Of a stretch of DNA of 48,553 bases, positions 24,489 through 33,435 are shown one piece after another; position 1 is the first letter of the stretch; each line of letters begins with the position of its first letter. The position numbers were made by a program, and so were the translations under genes. Under the pieces are notes generated by a model. The model saw only the letters and a program-made list of their open reading frames with translations. It had not been told where the DNA came from and made no database searches. The DNA comes from Candidatus Agathobaculum pullicola. Its GTDB lineage: Bacteria > Bacillota > Clostridia > Oscillospirales > Butyricicoccaceae. The stretch lies in the NCBI GenBank assembly GCA_019115085.1, contig DXEF01000053.1:1-48553 (forward strand), given 5' to 3'.

Positions 24489-25474
24489 CAGCCGATATCC
24501 CCCTTCCGGATCGCGTCCGCAAGCTCACAGGCGTAGTAAGTAATCAAGATATCCGCGCCCGCACGGAAAATCGACACCGCACTCTCGCACATCACGCCGT
24601 ATTCGTCAATCAGCCCCGCTTTTGCCGCAGCCTTTATCATCGCGTACTCACCCGAAACCGCGTATGCTGCAACCGGCAATTCAAATCGCTGCTTGCACTG
24701 ATACACAAGATCAAGATAGCTCATCGCGGGCTTAATCATCAGGATATCCGCGCCCTCGGCAACATCGAGCGCGCACTCGCGCATCGCCTCTCTGCTGTTG
24801 TGCCAGTCCATCTGATAGGAGCGGCGGTCACCGAAGGAAGGCGCAGAGCCTGCCGCGTCGCGGAACGGGCCGTAAAAGGAGGAGGCGTACTTCGCGGCAT
24901 AGGACATAATCGGCACACCCGTAAACCCGTTCTGGTCGAGCGCACCGCGGATGGCCGCAACACGGCCGTCCATCATATCGCTTGGCGCAACCATATCCGC
25001 ACCCGCCGCCGCATGCGACACCGCAATCTGCGCCAGCCGTACAATCGTCTGGTCGTTATCGACGTCGCAGCCGCACAGGATGCCGCAATGTCCGTGGCTG
25101 GTGTATTCGCACATGCAAACATCGGTGATGACGTACATCTCTGGGGCCAGTTCCTTAATTTTACGGATGCCTTGCTGCACGATACCGTCCTCTGCCCACG
25201 CGCCCGAGCCGATTTCATCCTTTTCCTTCGGCAGGCCGAACAGGATGACACGGCTCACGCCGTGCGCGCGGGCGCGCTCGACCATGCGGTACAACTGGTC
25301 AGGGGAATAGTGATACTGACCGGGCAGCGAGGGAATCTCCTCGTAGATACCCTCGCCCTCCATGACGAAAATCGGCCAAATCAGGCTTTCAGGCGAAAGG
25401 CGCGTCTCGCGTACCATACGGCGCAGGCCGTCCGATGTGCGCAGGCGGCGCGGGCGAATGCTGTCATTAAACAT
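24488..25474 (-). CDS. hemB: Delta-aminolevulinic acid dehydratase (porphobilinogen synthase)
   Basis: 328 residues starting MFNDSIRPRRLRTSDGLRRM. Active-site zinc cysteines are C120, C122 and C130 (DVCMCEYTSHGHCG). The Schiff-base lysines are K195 in SYAAKYASSFYGPFRDA and K248 in ILMIKPAMSYLD. It therefore looks like the zinc-dependent class. It condenses two 5-aminolevulinates into porphobilinogen. The start lies directly after the cobA-hemD stop (TAAATG) with AAGGAGGAG upstream. hemL follows. Confidence 0.97.
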   Translation of the reverse strand: MFNDSIRPRRLRTSDGLRRMVRETRLSPESLIWPIFVMEGEGIYEEIPSLPGQYHYSPDQLYRMVERARAHGVSRVILFGLPKEKDEIGSGAWAEDGIVQQGIRKIKELAPEMYVITDVCMCEYTSHGHCGILCGCDVDNDQTIVRLAQIAVSHAAAGADMVAPSDMMDGRVAAIRGALDQNGFTGVPIMSYAAKYASSFYGPFRDAAGSAPSFGDRRSYQMDWHNSREAMRECALDVAEGADILMIKPAMSYLDLVYQCKQRFELPVAAYAVSGEYAMIKAAAKAGLIDEYGVMCESAVSIFRAGADILITYYACELADAIRKGDIG

Positions 25475-26959
25475 TTATATCTCCTCCTTGATGCAGGCGA
25501 CCAAGTCGTCTATGGTTGCGTTTTTTGCGATTTTCACGTTGTTATAGTGCTGTTTTGCGGCATCAGCAGTTTGTTTGCCGATGCAGAACGCGGTAACATC
25601 GGTACAGTCCGCGCCGATGGCCTCGGCAAAGCCCTCGACCGTTGAGACGCTGGTGAACGTCACTCCGTCCACCTTGCCTGCGGTGAGCAGGCTTCGCAGC
25701 GCGTCCGCCTTGTCGCAGCGGTGCACGGTGTCGTAGAGCGGCACATCGGTCACGCGGATACCCGCGGCGGACAGCTTTTCGGGTAACATCTGTCCGCCCT
25801 GTGCCGCGCGCAGCAGCAGGGCCGAACCGCCCTGTGGCATCGCGTCAATGAGCGCGTCCGCGAGGTGTTCCCCGTCGTACTGCGCGGGAAGCAGGTCAGC
25901 GGTCAGACCGCAAGCCGCCAGCGCATCCGCTGTGCCTTTCCCGATGGCCGCGAGTTTCATACCGTACAGCGCGCGCAGGTCGCGGCCGAGCCGCCGCAGC
26001 GCGTCCACCGCTGCGGGCACACCCGCAGGACTCGTGAACACCGCCCAGTCATGCGATTGCTCCAGTGCCGCCGCCAGCGGCTGCGTGTCCTCGCGCTCGA
26101 TGGTTTCAATACATGGCGCTTCGATGACGTTTGCACCCAGCGCACGCAGCCGCGCCGCGAGCGTACCCGCCCGCGCTTTCGGTCGGGTCACGACGATGGT
26201 TTTGCCGTGCAGCGGCAAGGGGGTAAACCAGTCGAGCGCGTCGCTCAAACCGCACACCCGACCGACAACGATCAGCGCCGGGCTTTGCAGCCCCGCTTGG
26301 CGCACCGCGCCCGCAAGATCGGCAAGCTTTGTCACCACCTTGCGCTGCGTGCCCCGCGCGCCGTTTTCGATGACGGCGGCGGACATATCGGGCTGCATCC
26401 CCGCGTGCAGCAGGCCGTCCGTCACCTGCTCCAAAGCGGTCAGTCCCATCAGAAACACCAGCGTGCCGTCCAGCCGAACAAGGCTGTCAAAGTCGATTTT
26501 GAGCGACTTTCCCGCGCGCGCATGCGCCGTGATGATGTGCACCGACGAGGTGAAATCCCGATGCGTCACCGGGATGCCCGCAAACGCAGGCGCCGCCAGC
26601 GCGCTCGTCACGCCCGGAATGACGCGAAACGGCACGTTGTTTGCCAGCAGGTGCTCACACTCCTCGCCGCCGCGCCCGAACAGGAAGCAGTCCCCACCCT
26701 TGAGACGCACGACATTTTTCCCTTCGCATGCCAGCCGCACCAGAATGTCGTTTATCTGCTCCTGCGGCACGGGATGGTGATTATTTTCTTTGCCCACCGG
26801 CACACGCTCGGCCCCCGATGGGATAAGGTCGAGGATATCCTCTCCCACCAGCCGGTCATATACTACCGCGTCCGCCCGCGCAATCGCCTGTGCGCCCGCT
26901 GTTGTCAGCAAGCCTTTATCGCCCGGCCCTGCGCCGACCAGCGTTACCGTTCCTGTCAT
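25475..26959 (-). CDS. cobA-hemD: CobA-HemD fusion: uroporphyrinogen-III methyltransferase / uroporphyrinogen-III synthase
   Basis: 494 residues from the ATG at 26959 (MTGTVTLVGAGPGDKGLLTT), with GGAGG upstream. The N-terminal half (about 1-245) is SUMT: VGAGPGD, VVYDRLV, RLKGGDCFLFGRGGEE, VIPGVTSALAAPAFAGIPVTHR (given in part) and ALIVVGRVCGL. The C-terminal half (about 250-494) is HemD: KTIVVTRPKARAGTLAARL, VFTSPAGVPAAVDAL, IGKGTADALAACG and VTFTSVSTVEGFAEAIG. HemD closes the tetrapyrrole ring and CobA methylates it at C2 and C7 to precorrin-2. Such fusions are common in Clostridia. Four-base overlap with hemC. Confidence 0.96.
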   Translation of the reverse strand: MTGTVTLVGAGPGDKGLLTTAGAQAIARADAVVYDRLVGEDILDLIPSGAERVPVGKENNHHPVPQEQINDILVRLACEGKNVVRLKGGDCFLFGRGGEECEHLLANNVPFRVIPGVTSALAAPAFAGIPVTHRDFTSSVHIITAHARAGKSLKIDFDSLVRLDGTLVFLMGLTALEQVTDGLLHAGMQPDMSAAVIENGARGTQRKVVTKLADLAGAVRQAGLQSPALIVVGRVCGLSDALDWFTPLPLHGKTIVVTRPKARAGTLAARLRALGANVIEAPCIETIEREDTQPLAAALEQSHDWAVFTSPAGVPAAVDALRRLGRDLRALYGMKLAAIGKGTADALAACGLTADLLPAQYDGEHLADALIDAMPQGGSALLLRAAQGGQMLPEKLSAAGIRVTDVPLYDTVHRCDKADALRSLLTAGKVDGVTFTSVSTVEGFAEAIGADCTDVTAFCIGKQTADAAKQHYNNVKIAKNATIDDLVACIKEEI

Positions 26960-27819
26960 AGTTTTCCCTCCGCCTGATGTTTGAGTTGCAGCGCGAGCGT
27001 GCGGCCAAGGGCGGTAGCTTCCGCCCGCCGTCCGGTGACCGCGCCGCGCGCCATATGCTGCTCGTCGGCCGACACATACAGTCCGCGCAGATGCAGCGTA
27101 TCGCCCTGCACTTCGGCATACGCTGCGACCGGCGCAAAGCACCCACCGCCGAGCGTGCGGATAAACGACCGCTCGGCCGCCGCGCAGTCGCGCGCATCCG
27201 TATCATCGACCAGCTGCACCACATCTTTCCATTCTCCCGCGCGGCCCTGCACGGCAAGAATCCCTTGCCCCGCCGCCGGGATGATTTCATCGGGTGAAAA
27301 ATACCGACGGATGCGCTCCTGCAACCCCAAGCGGTGCAGCCCGGCTGCCGCCAGCACCAGCGCACCATATGCGCCGCTGTCGAGCTTTTTAAGCCGCGTC
27401 TGCACGTTGCCGCGCACGGGCTGCACGTCGATATCAGGAAACAGCGCTTTCAGCTGCACCCGCCGCCGGGCAGAAGAACAGCCAATCGGCTTTGCTTTAT
27501 CCCACGCGCCGCCTTCCGGCAGCACCAGCGCGTCGCGCGCGTCCTCGCGCTTGGTAAACGCCACGAGCGGCAGACCATCCGGCTGCTCCATTGGCACATC
27601 TTTCAAACTGTGCACGGTCAAATCCACCCGCCCGTCGGCCAGCGCGCGGTCAAGCTCCTTGACAAACAGCCCCTTGCCGCCGACTTTATCGAGCGTTTTA
27701 TCCAGAATCCTGTCGCCCGTGGTTTTCATGGTGATGAGTTCACAGTCGCCCAGCGCGCGGCAGACCTCCTCGGCCTGCACGACCGCCAGACGGCTGTCTC
27801 TGCTGCCCACTCGAATCAT
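26956..27819 (-). CDS. hemC: Porphobilinogen deaminase (hydroxymethylbilane synthase)
   Basis: 287 residues from the ATG at 27819 (MIRVGSRDSRLAVVQAEEVC), with GGAGG seven bases upstream. The dipyrromethane cofactor cysteine is C227 in TLGGGCFAPVAAYAEV. GGKGLFVKELDRAL, DLTVHSLKDVPM (with catalytic Asp74), GCSSARRRVQL and RGNVQTRLKKLD match the family. Slightly shorter than E. coli HemC (313) because of a short C-terminal domain. It polymerises four porphobilinogens. It overlaps cbiJ-sirC by four bases. Confidence 0.96.
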   Translation of the reverse strand: MIRVGSRDSRLAVVQAEEVCRALGDCELITMKTTGDRILDKTLDKVGGKGLFVKELDRALADGRVDLTVHSLKDVPMEQPDGLPLVAFTKREDARDALVLPEGGAWDKAKPIGCSSARRRVQLKALFPDIDVQPVRGNVQTRLKKLDSGAYGALVLAAAGLHRLGLQERIRRYFSPDEIIPAAGQGILAVQGRAGEWKDVVQLVDDTDARDCAAAERSFIRTLGGGCFAPVAAYAEVQGDTLHLRGLYVSADEQHMARGAVTGRRAEATALGRTLALQLKHQAEGKL

Positions 27820-29021
27820 GTCGTTTCCTCCAATACCGCACGGATGCGCTTTGCCGCCGTCGCCGTTTTGCCATGCGCCGTGCCGTCCGACACCACGCCT
27901 GCGATGAGTCCCCCGCCCTCGCACACGGCGGGAAAGAAAAAGGTCGATTCCGCCGCGCAGTCGGCCACACTGCACGGAATGTGCAAATCCGCGCAGTCCG
28001 CCGCGATACGGTGATTGACCAGCCGGTCATTCGTCGCCGCGACTGCCAGAAAAGCCCCCGAAAGATCGCTTTTCTCATAGCCGCGAACGACATCGACCGC
28101 GATATTCGCCGGGCTTTCCGGTGCAACCACCGTCACCGCCGCGCCAAACCGCCGCAAAACGCCGACGCGCCGCGCGGCGATTGCTCCCGCGCCGAACACG
28201 ACGCACGTTTGGCCCGCAAGCGAGACAAACAGCGGAAAACGCGGCGCAGGTTTGCACCGTTCCTGTACCGGTGCCGTCCAGCCGAAGCGCGTCGCGAGAA
28301 ACGCCTGCACTTCTGCCAGCATTTTCCCCTTTTCCTCACGCGGGCGGGCAATCATCAGCACAGTCGCACCTGTTTCACGCGCCGCCGACAGCTTTTCTGC
28401 AAAGCCGCCCGCTTTCCCGGTGTCCTTGGTGACCAGAATGTCCGCGCGCGTCTGACGCAGCAAAGCGACGTTCATTTCCTGCGAGAACGGCCCTTGCATC
28501 GCAACAATCTGCGCGCCCGCAAAACCAAGCGACGCGCACTGCTCGAGCACGGAGACGCTCGGCAGCACCCGCGCGACCAGCCGCTCGCGCCAGCCCTCCA
28601 CCGCCGTAAACGCCTCCAGCTCTTTGCTGCCGGTTGTCAGCAGCGCCCGGCCGGGATGCGCGTTCAACCAGCGCACCGCAGCGGCGGTATCGGGCACGGT
28701 CATCACGCCCTCGCTGTCGAGCGCGGGGCGCAGCAGACGGACATATTCCGCGCCCGTTCGCACGCAGGCCGCGCGCAGATTATCCGAAACCAGCGCGGCA
28801 TACGGATGGGTTGCGTCGACCAGCAGGGTGTCCCCGTCCAGCACGGCCTCCATCGCGTCCGCGTCCAGCCGCCCCTCGTGCACCGTGATGCCGTGCATCG
28901 GCTCCATAACCGCCGCGCCGTAGTCGGTCGCAACATAAACATCCGCGCACCCGCCGCAGGCCGAAACAAAACGGCACAGCGCGTGTCCCTCGCTCGTACC
29001 CGAGAAAATCACGAGTTTCAT
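27816..29021 (-). CDS. Fusion of cobalt-precorrin-6A reductase (CbiJ) and precorrin-2 dehydrogenase (SirC)
   Basis: 401 residues from the ATG at 29021 (MKLVIFSGTSEGHALCRFVS). Residues 1-250 are CbiJ/CobK: FSGTSEGHAL, LLVDATHPYAALVSDN (67-82), LLTTGSKELEAF and ILVTKDTGKAGGFAEKL. Residues 262-401 resemble the NAD-binding domain of SirC/Met8/CysG: CVVFGAGAIAARRVGVLRRF, GAAVTVVAPE, AATND (328-332), SVADCAAESTFFFPA and the GLIAGVVSDGTAHGK end. The second half is about 140 residues and seems to lack the helical C-terminal domain of full Met8. CbiJ acts late and SirC acts at precorrin-2, so the two do not work in series. Both use NAD(P)H/NAD. It overlaps cbiH and hemC. Confidence 0.88.
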   Translation of the reverse strand: MKLVIFSGTSEGHALCRFVSACGGCADVYVATDYGAAVMEPMHGITVHEGRLDADAMEAVLDGDTLLVDATHPYAALVSDNLRAACVRTGAEYVRLLRPALDSEGVMTVPDTAAAVRWLNAHPGRALLTTGSKELEAFTAVEGWRERLVARVLPSVSVLEQCASLGFAGAQIVAMQGPFSQEMNVALLRQTRADILVTKDTGKAGGFAEKLSAARETGATVLMIARPREEKGKMLAEVQAFLATRFGWTAPVQERCKPAPRFPLFVSLAGQTCVVFGAGAIAARRVGVLRRFGAAVTVVAPESPANIAVDVVRGYEKSDLSGAFLAVAATNDRLVNHRIAADCADLHIPCSVADCAAESTFFFPAVCEGGGLIAGVVSDGTAHGKTATAAKRIRAVLEETT

Positions 29022-29746
29022 ACGCCGCGATACCCCCGCGGCGTCACCATGCGCCCGCCAATCACCCGTGTACAGCTGTTGCCCACAAACACGGTCGTCA
29101 GCATATCGGCCTGCGTATCGCGCAGCGCGCCGAGCGTCGTCAAAGTATATGTTTCGCCTGCGCGGCCGATATTGCGCACCATGCCGCACACCGTCTCAGC
29201 AGGCAGCGTTTCCAGCAGGATATCGCACGCGCGCTGCAAATGGTCCACCCTTTTTTTGCTTGCCGGGTTATACAGCGCAATGCAGAAATCTCCCTGCGCC
29301 GCGCCGCGCAAGCGTTTCTCAATGACCTCCCACGGAGTAAGCAGATCGGAAAGCGACACGCAGGCGAAATCATTGGTCAGCGGTGCGCCGAGCACCGCGC
29401 CGCCCGACAGCGCCGCCGTCACGCCCGGAATGACCTCGATCTCAATTTCCGGGTCCTGCGCGCACACCTCAAACAGCAGCCCCGCCATACCGTACACACC
29501 CGCGTCGCCCGACGAGACAACCGCGACCGTATGCCCCGCCTTTGCCGCGTCGCGCGCCGCCGTACAACGGTCGACCTCGCGCGTCATACCGGTCTGGATG
29601 CGTGTTTTTCCCTCAATCAATTCTGCAATCAGGTCGAGATACAGCCCGTACCCCGCCACGCAGTCGCACTGCTCGAGGGCGCGCACCGCGCGCAGCGTCA
29701 TCTGCTCCGCGCCCCCCGGCCCGATGCCGATGCAATACAGCTTCAT
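29018..29746 (-). CDS. cbiH: Cobalt-factor III (precorrin-3B) C17-methyltransferase
   Basis: 242 residues from the ATG at 29746 (MKLYCIGIGPGGAEQMTLRA) with GGGGAG six bases upstream. A tetrapyrrole methylase fold with the GIGPGGAEQMT SAM loop and SSGDAGVYGMAGLLFE (near 88-103), IEVIPGVTAALSGGAVLGAP and DFACVSLSDLLTPWEVIEKR, the last being a CbiH/CobJ mark. It methylates C17 and drives ring contraction. Overlaps the hemA stop by four bases and the cbiJ-sirC start. Confidence 0.93.
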   Translation of the reverse strand: MKLYCIGIGPGGAEQMTLRAVRALEQCDCVAGYGLYLDLIAELIEGKTRIQTGMTREVDRCTAARDAAKAGHTVAVVSSGDAGVYGMAGLLFEVCAQDPEIEIEVIPGVTAALSGGAVLGAPLTNDFACVSLSDLLTPWEVIEKRLRGAAQGDFCIALYNPASKKRVDHLQRACDILLETLPAETVCGMVRNIGRAGETYTLTTLGALRDTQADMLTTVFVGNSCTRVIGGRMVTPRGYRGV

Positions 29747-30948
29747 CTGCCGCTCCCCTTTCTCATATGCGCAAGGCACGCCTCCAGCCTGCCCGCGTCC
29801 ACCAGTTCCTTCATGCCGCCCAGCAGCAAATCTACCGTTTTGCCGACCGCAAGCTCCATCAGTCCATCCATATCGCCGTCCCGGTACAAATCATCGTAGG
29901 CGTGATCAAAATGCAGGCGGCCCAGCGCCGTATCTTTGATTTGGGCGATCACGGGCAATGCCTGCCGGTAGGCATGCCACCGATAAAATTCCGCCTGCGC
30001 TTCGTCCAGAATACGCGCCGCCGCCTGTTTCGCCGCGGCGCTATGCGAATCATCCAAATCGCCTAAATCATCGAGGTTGTACAGCGTCACGCGCGCGTCC
30101 TCGCCCGCCGCCTGCTCAATATCGCGCGGCATGGCAAGGTCGAGCAGCAGGCGCGGGGGCTGCCGCAGCGCGGACACCTGCCGCGCGGTGAGGGTAAAGT
30201 GCGGACTGGTCGTCGCGCTGACCGCAAGATCCGCGCCCTCGAGCACCTCGCACCGCCGGTCATACGGGAATGTATCGCACCCAGCGGGGACAATCGTCTC
30301 GCCGTGATGGTAACTGCGCAGCGTGACCGTCACCGCGCAGCCCTGTGCGCGCAGCGCCTCCGCCGCGCGACGGCCCATCTCGCCGTTGCCAATGACAACC
30401 GCGCGACGGCCTTCCAGCGCACCGAAAAAATCCTGTGCTCGCCGCACACCCGCCGTCGCCGCGGACGCGGGCACCCCGGTCAGCCTGACCTCGGTGCGCA
30501 CGCGCTTGCCCGCGGTCACCGCGCGCCGAAACAGCGTGTCGAGCACGCTGTCCATGGTCTGCGCCTCTCGCGCAAGCGCAGCGGCATCGCGCACCTGCGT
30601 GAGAATCTGGTCGTCCCCGAAAATCTGGGATTCCAGCCCCGCCGCGACCGCCATCAGATGCTGTACGCACGTATCGCCCGTGCGGGTCACGCTCAGGCCC
30701 CGAAACACCGCCGCGTCAAAGCCCGCCGCGCGGGCAAGCATAGCAAGCGGGTCGAGCGATACGCCGTCCTCACCGTGCAAATATAACTCGGTGCGGTTAC
30801 AGGTCGCCAGCAACACGCAGCCTGCAACGCCCGGCATTTTGGCCAACTGCGGCAATAATGCCTGCACCTGTCCGCGCACGAACGATACGCGCTCCCGCTC
30901 CTTCAGCGGCGCATGCACAAAATCTATTCCCATCATCGTGAGGTTCAC
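29743..30948 (-). CDS. hemA: Glutamyl-tRNA reductase
   Basis: 401 residues. The start is probably the GTG at 30948 (MNLTMMGIDFVHAPLKERER), which overlaps the cbiG stop (GTGA) and has GGAGG ten bases upstream; the ATG at 30936 is an alternative. The catalytic Cys50 is in LLATCNRTELYLHGED. GLESQIFGDDQILTQVRDA, VIGNGEMGRRAAEALRAQG (NADPH-binding) and DLAMPRDIEQAAGEDARVTL follow. It reduces glutamyl-tRNA to glutamate semialdehyde, the entry step of the pathway. Being inside the riboswitch-controlled operon, the whole tetrapyrrole supply is tied to cobalamin. Confidence 0.95.
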   Translation of the reverse strand: MNLTMMGIDFVHAPLKERERVSFVRGQVQALLPQLAKMPGVAGCVLLATCNRTELYLHGEDGVSLDPLAMLARAAGFDAAVFRGLSVTRTGDTCVQHLMAVAAGLESQIFGDDQILTQVRDAAALAREAQTMDSVLDTLFRRAVTAGKRVRTEVRLTGVPASAATAGVRRAQDFFGALEGRRAVVIGNGEMGRRAAEALRAQGCAVTVTLRSYHHGETIVPAGCDTFPYDRRCEVLEGADLAVSATTSPHFTLTARQVSALRQPPRLLLDLAMPRDIEQAAGEDARVTLYNLDDLGDLDDSHSAAAKQAAARILDEAQAEFYRWHAYRQALPVIAQIKDTALGRLHFDHAYDDLYRDGDMDGLMELAVGKTVDLLLGGMKELVDAGRLEACLAHMRKGSGR

Positions 30949-31994
30949 AGCTTTTTGCCCTCCAACTGTTTTTCATCAAATTCCACGCTCCAGTCCCGCT
31001 GCGCCAGCGCTATGGTCACGCCGTTCTGCGCGGTTTTACGGCAGATCAGCCGCCCACCGGAGGCGGCGCACACCGCCGCGCGCTCGCACACGTTATCCAC
31101 GCCGACCGTGCGCGCGACAAAATCCGACGGCGTAAAGTCGCCCGGCACGTTTTGCAGCGTCTCCGCCGAAAACACGGTCAGCGGCAGGCCGTGATTTTCG
31201 CAGAACCGCAGCAGCCCCGGCTCGTTTTGCTTTACGTCAATGCTCGCAATGCCGCGCACCGCTTCCCACGGTACGCCCGCAGCATCCAACGCGGCCTGTG
31301 CAGCCGCTTCAATCGTTTGCGCGTCCGTCCCCCTACGGCAGCCGATACCGAGATACGCAATGCGCGGCACCAGATGCAGCGTATGGGCAAATGGTGCGGC
31401 TTTGGTGTCAAAGCCGACCACAAAACCGCTGTCTGCGGCGTAGTCCAAGCTCACTTGCGCGGGTAAGCGCCCGCACACCGGAAAATCCGACCGCAGGCCG
31501 ACCGTCTCGCCGCGCAGCAGCGCACCGGAAACGTATTTAATATTTTCCGGGTCAATTACTGTGCAATCATGCGCCGCCGCCCATGTATCCACCGCGAACG
31601 CTGCGCGTGCGTCGGTCGCGGTCGTGATGACCGCCTGCGCGCCAAGACCGTCCGCCAGCCGCTGCGCCAGCGCGTTCGCGCCGCCGAGATGGCCGGACAA
31701 AATCGGAATGACAAACCGCCCCGCCTCATCGATGACCAGCACCGCCGGATCGAACGCCTTGCCCGCAAGATACGGCGCGACCGCCCGCACCGCGATACCC
31801 GCCGCACCGACAAACACGATCAGGTCACAGTCCACCATCGCCTGTTGCGCAAAGCGTGAAAGCTGTGTGCCCGCAAGCGAGGGGTCCACCGTGCGGGCGT
31901 ACCGCTCGGTCAGGAAATCGGGTAATAGTGCCGCTGCTTTCTGCGCGGTCTGCGCGCCGACGGCGGTGAACGAGACAAACTTCGCGTGCTTCAT
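30945..31994 (-). CDS. cbiG: Cobalt-precorrin-5A hydrolase
   Basis: 349 residues starting MKHAKFVSFTAVGAQTAQKA. The N-terminal part has DCDLIVFVGAAGIAVRAVAP and PAVLVIDEAGRFVIPILSGH-LGGANALA (about residues 85-112). The C-terminal CbiG domain has YLGIGCRRGTDAQTIEAA and SIDVKQNEPGLLRF. It opens the lactone and removes C20 as acetaldehyde. A separate CbiG fits the anaerobic path. Start overlaps cbiF (ATGA) and the stop overlaps hemA. Confidence 0.95.
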   Translation of the reverse strand: MKHAKFVSFTAVGAQTAQKAAALLPDFLTERYARTVDPSLAGTQLSRFAQQAMVDCDLIVFVGAAGIAVRAVAPYLAGKAFDPAVLVIDEAGRFVIPILSGHLGGANALAQRLADGLGAQAVITTATDARAAFAVDTWAAAHDCTVIDPENIKYVSGALLRGETVGLRSDFPVCGRLPAQVSLDYAADSGFVVGFDTKAAPFAHTLHLVPRIAYLGIGCRRGTDAQTIEAAAQAALDAAGVPWEAVRGIASIDVKQNEPGLLRFCENHGLPLTVFSAETLQNVPGDFTPSDFVARTVGVDNVCERAAVCAASGGRLICRKTAQNGVTIALAQRDWSVEFDEKQLEGKKL

Positions 31995-32746
31995 CGGCTG
32001 GCCTCACGAAAGCCCGTGGAAAACGACGGGTCGTATAGCTTTGACCGTTCATAGTCGTCACCCAGAAAACCGCCGACCGTAATCAGCGCGGTTTTGGTCA
32101 CGCCCTCGCGCGCGGCAGCCTCGGCCAGCCCCGCCACCGTCGTGCGGATGACCTTCTCATCCGGCCACGTCGCCTTATAGACGATGGCGGCGGGCGTTTC
32201 GGGCGTGTATCCGCCTTGAATCAGCCGCGCGGACAGTGTTTCCAGCTGGCCCGCAGACAGGAAAATCACCATGGTCGCACCGTGCGCGGCAAGGGCTTCG
32301 ATTTGCTCTTTTTCCGGTACGGGTGTACGCCCCTCCATACGGGTCAGGATGACCGTCTGGCTGACGTTCGGCAGCGTATATTCAGCTTTTAAGGCCGCCG
32401 CCGCGCCGCAGAACGAAGAAACCCCCGGACAGACCTCGTATGCCAGCCCCAGCCGGTCGAGCGCGTCCATCTGTTCACGGTGCGCGCCGTACACGCACGG
32501 GTCGCCCGTGTGCAGCCGCACAACCGTCTTGCCCGCCTTGGCGGCAGGCGCCATCACCGCGATAACCTCCTCAAGCGTCATCTTGGCGCTGTCGTAGACG
32601 GCGCAGCCGTCCTTTTTATATTCCAGTAAGGCGGGATTGACCAGCGAGCCCGCGTACACAATCACGTCCGCTTGCGCAAGCAGCTTTGCGCCTCGTACGG
32701 TAATCAGGTCGGGCGCGCCCGAGCCTGCGCCGACAAAATAAATCAT
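31991..32746 (-). CDS. cbiF: Cobalt-precorrin-4 C11-methyltransferase
   Basis: 251 residues from the ATG at 32746 (MIYFVGAGSGAPDLITVRGA). SAM-loop GAGSGAPDLIT and VIVYAGSLVNPALLEY, then VRLHTGDPCVYGAHREQMDA (near residues 77-96), YEVCPGVSSFCGAAAALKAE and TVILTRMEGRTPVPEKEQIE identify CbiF/CobM. It methylates C11. Overlaps cbiL by four bases and cbiG by four. Length as expected. Confidence 0.96.
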   Translation of the reverse strand: MIYFVGAGSGAPDLITVRGAKLLAQADVIVYAGSLVNPALLEYKKDGCAVYDSAKMTLEEVIAVMAPAAKAGKTVVRLHTGDPCVYGAHREQMDALDRLGLAYEVCPGVSSFCGAAAALKAEYTLPNVSQTVILTRMEGRTPVPEKEQIEALAAHGATMVIFLSAGQLETLSARLIQGGYTPETPAAIVYKATWPDEKVIRTTVAGLAEAAAREGVTKTALITVGGFLGDDYERSKLYDPSFSTGFREASR

Positions 32747-33435
32747 GCCTGCCCCTCCTTTACCAGAATGATGGAAAAATATCCGGTCGGCTCGTCCAGT
32801 TCCGTAAGGTCGGTCACAACGCGTTGCCCTTCCATGCCGCATCGCTCGACCAGCGCCGCGTTTGCCAGTTCGCCGCGCGCGGCCAGCGTGTCGCGCACCT
32901 CGAGAGTCGACTTGCCCGCCTTCATCAGCACGCGGCTGCCGGGCAAATCGAGCGCTGCGTCCAGTCCGCCGTGTGAGGCGGGAATGATGTGCAGCATTTC
33001 GCTGTCCTCGCATAGCGCGCGACCCAGTGCGGCCGCCGCCGCGCAAAACGACGGTACGCCCGGCACGATTTCGGTCGCGTAGCCGCGCGCCTGCACGCGC
33101 CGCAGCACATACCAGCAGGTTGAATACACGGTCGGGTCGCCGAGCGTCAAAAACGCCACAGTTTTTCCCTCGTCCAGCAGCGCGCAGATATCGTCCGCCG
33201 CGCGGTCATGGCAGGCGTCGCGTTTGGCCTTGTCGCGCGTCATGGGCATGTCACAGTGCAGCACCGGCTTATCTCCCATGTGCCGCGCCGCGATTTGCAG
33301 CGCGGTCTGCTCGCCCGCGCCCGACTGCGGTACCGCGATAACGTCGCTCTCCCCCATCACGCGGATGGCCTTGGCCGTCATGAGTTCCGGGTCGCCCGGA
33401 CCCACACCCACGCCATATAGTATTCCCTTGCTCAT
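32743..33435 (-). CDS. cbiL: Cobalt-factor II (precorrin-2) C20-methyltransferase
   Basis: 230 residues from the ATG at 33435 (MSKGILYGVGVGPGDPELMT) with AAAGGAG five bases upstream. VGVGPGDPELMT is the SAM loop. VAFLTLGDPTVYSTCWYVLR (near 91-110), TEIVPGVPSFCAAAAALGRA and SRVLMKAGKSTLEVRDTL fit CbiL/CobI. It methylates C20, the carbon later lost through CbiG. Overlaps the cbiD stop (GTATGAG) and the cbiF start. Confidence 0.95.
   Translation of the reverse strand: MSKGILYGVGVGPGDPELMTAKAIRVMGESDVIAVPQSGAGEQTALQIAARHMGDKPVLHCDMPMTRDKAKRDACHDRAADDICALLDEGKTVAFLTLGDPTVYSTCWYVLRRVQARGYATEIVPGVPSFCAAAAALGRALCEDSEMLHIIPASHGGLDAALDLPGSRVLMKAGKSTLEVRDTLAARGELANAALVERCGMEGQRVVTDLTELDEPTGYFSIILVKEGQA

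Noticed and set aside
25475-27142. Longer version of CobA-HemD starting at 27142
   Set aside because: The extra 61 residues are an out-of-frame reading of hemC; the ATG at 26959 has a strong ribosome-binding site and the family's usual first residues.
27873-29939. 688-codon plus-strand frame opposite cbiJ-sirC and cbiH
   Set aside because: Composition typical of an antisense shadow; it crosses several clear minus-strand genes.
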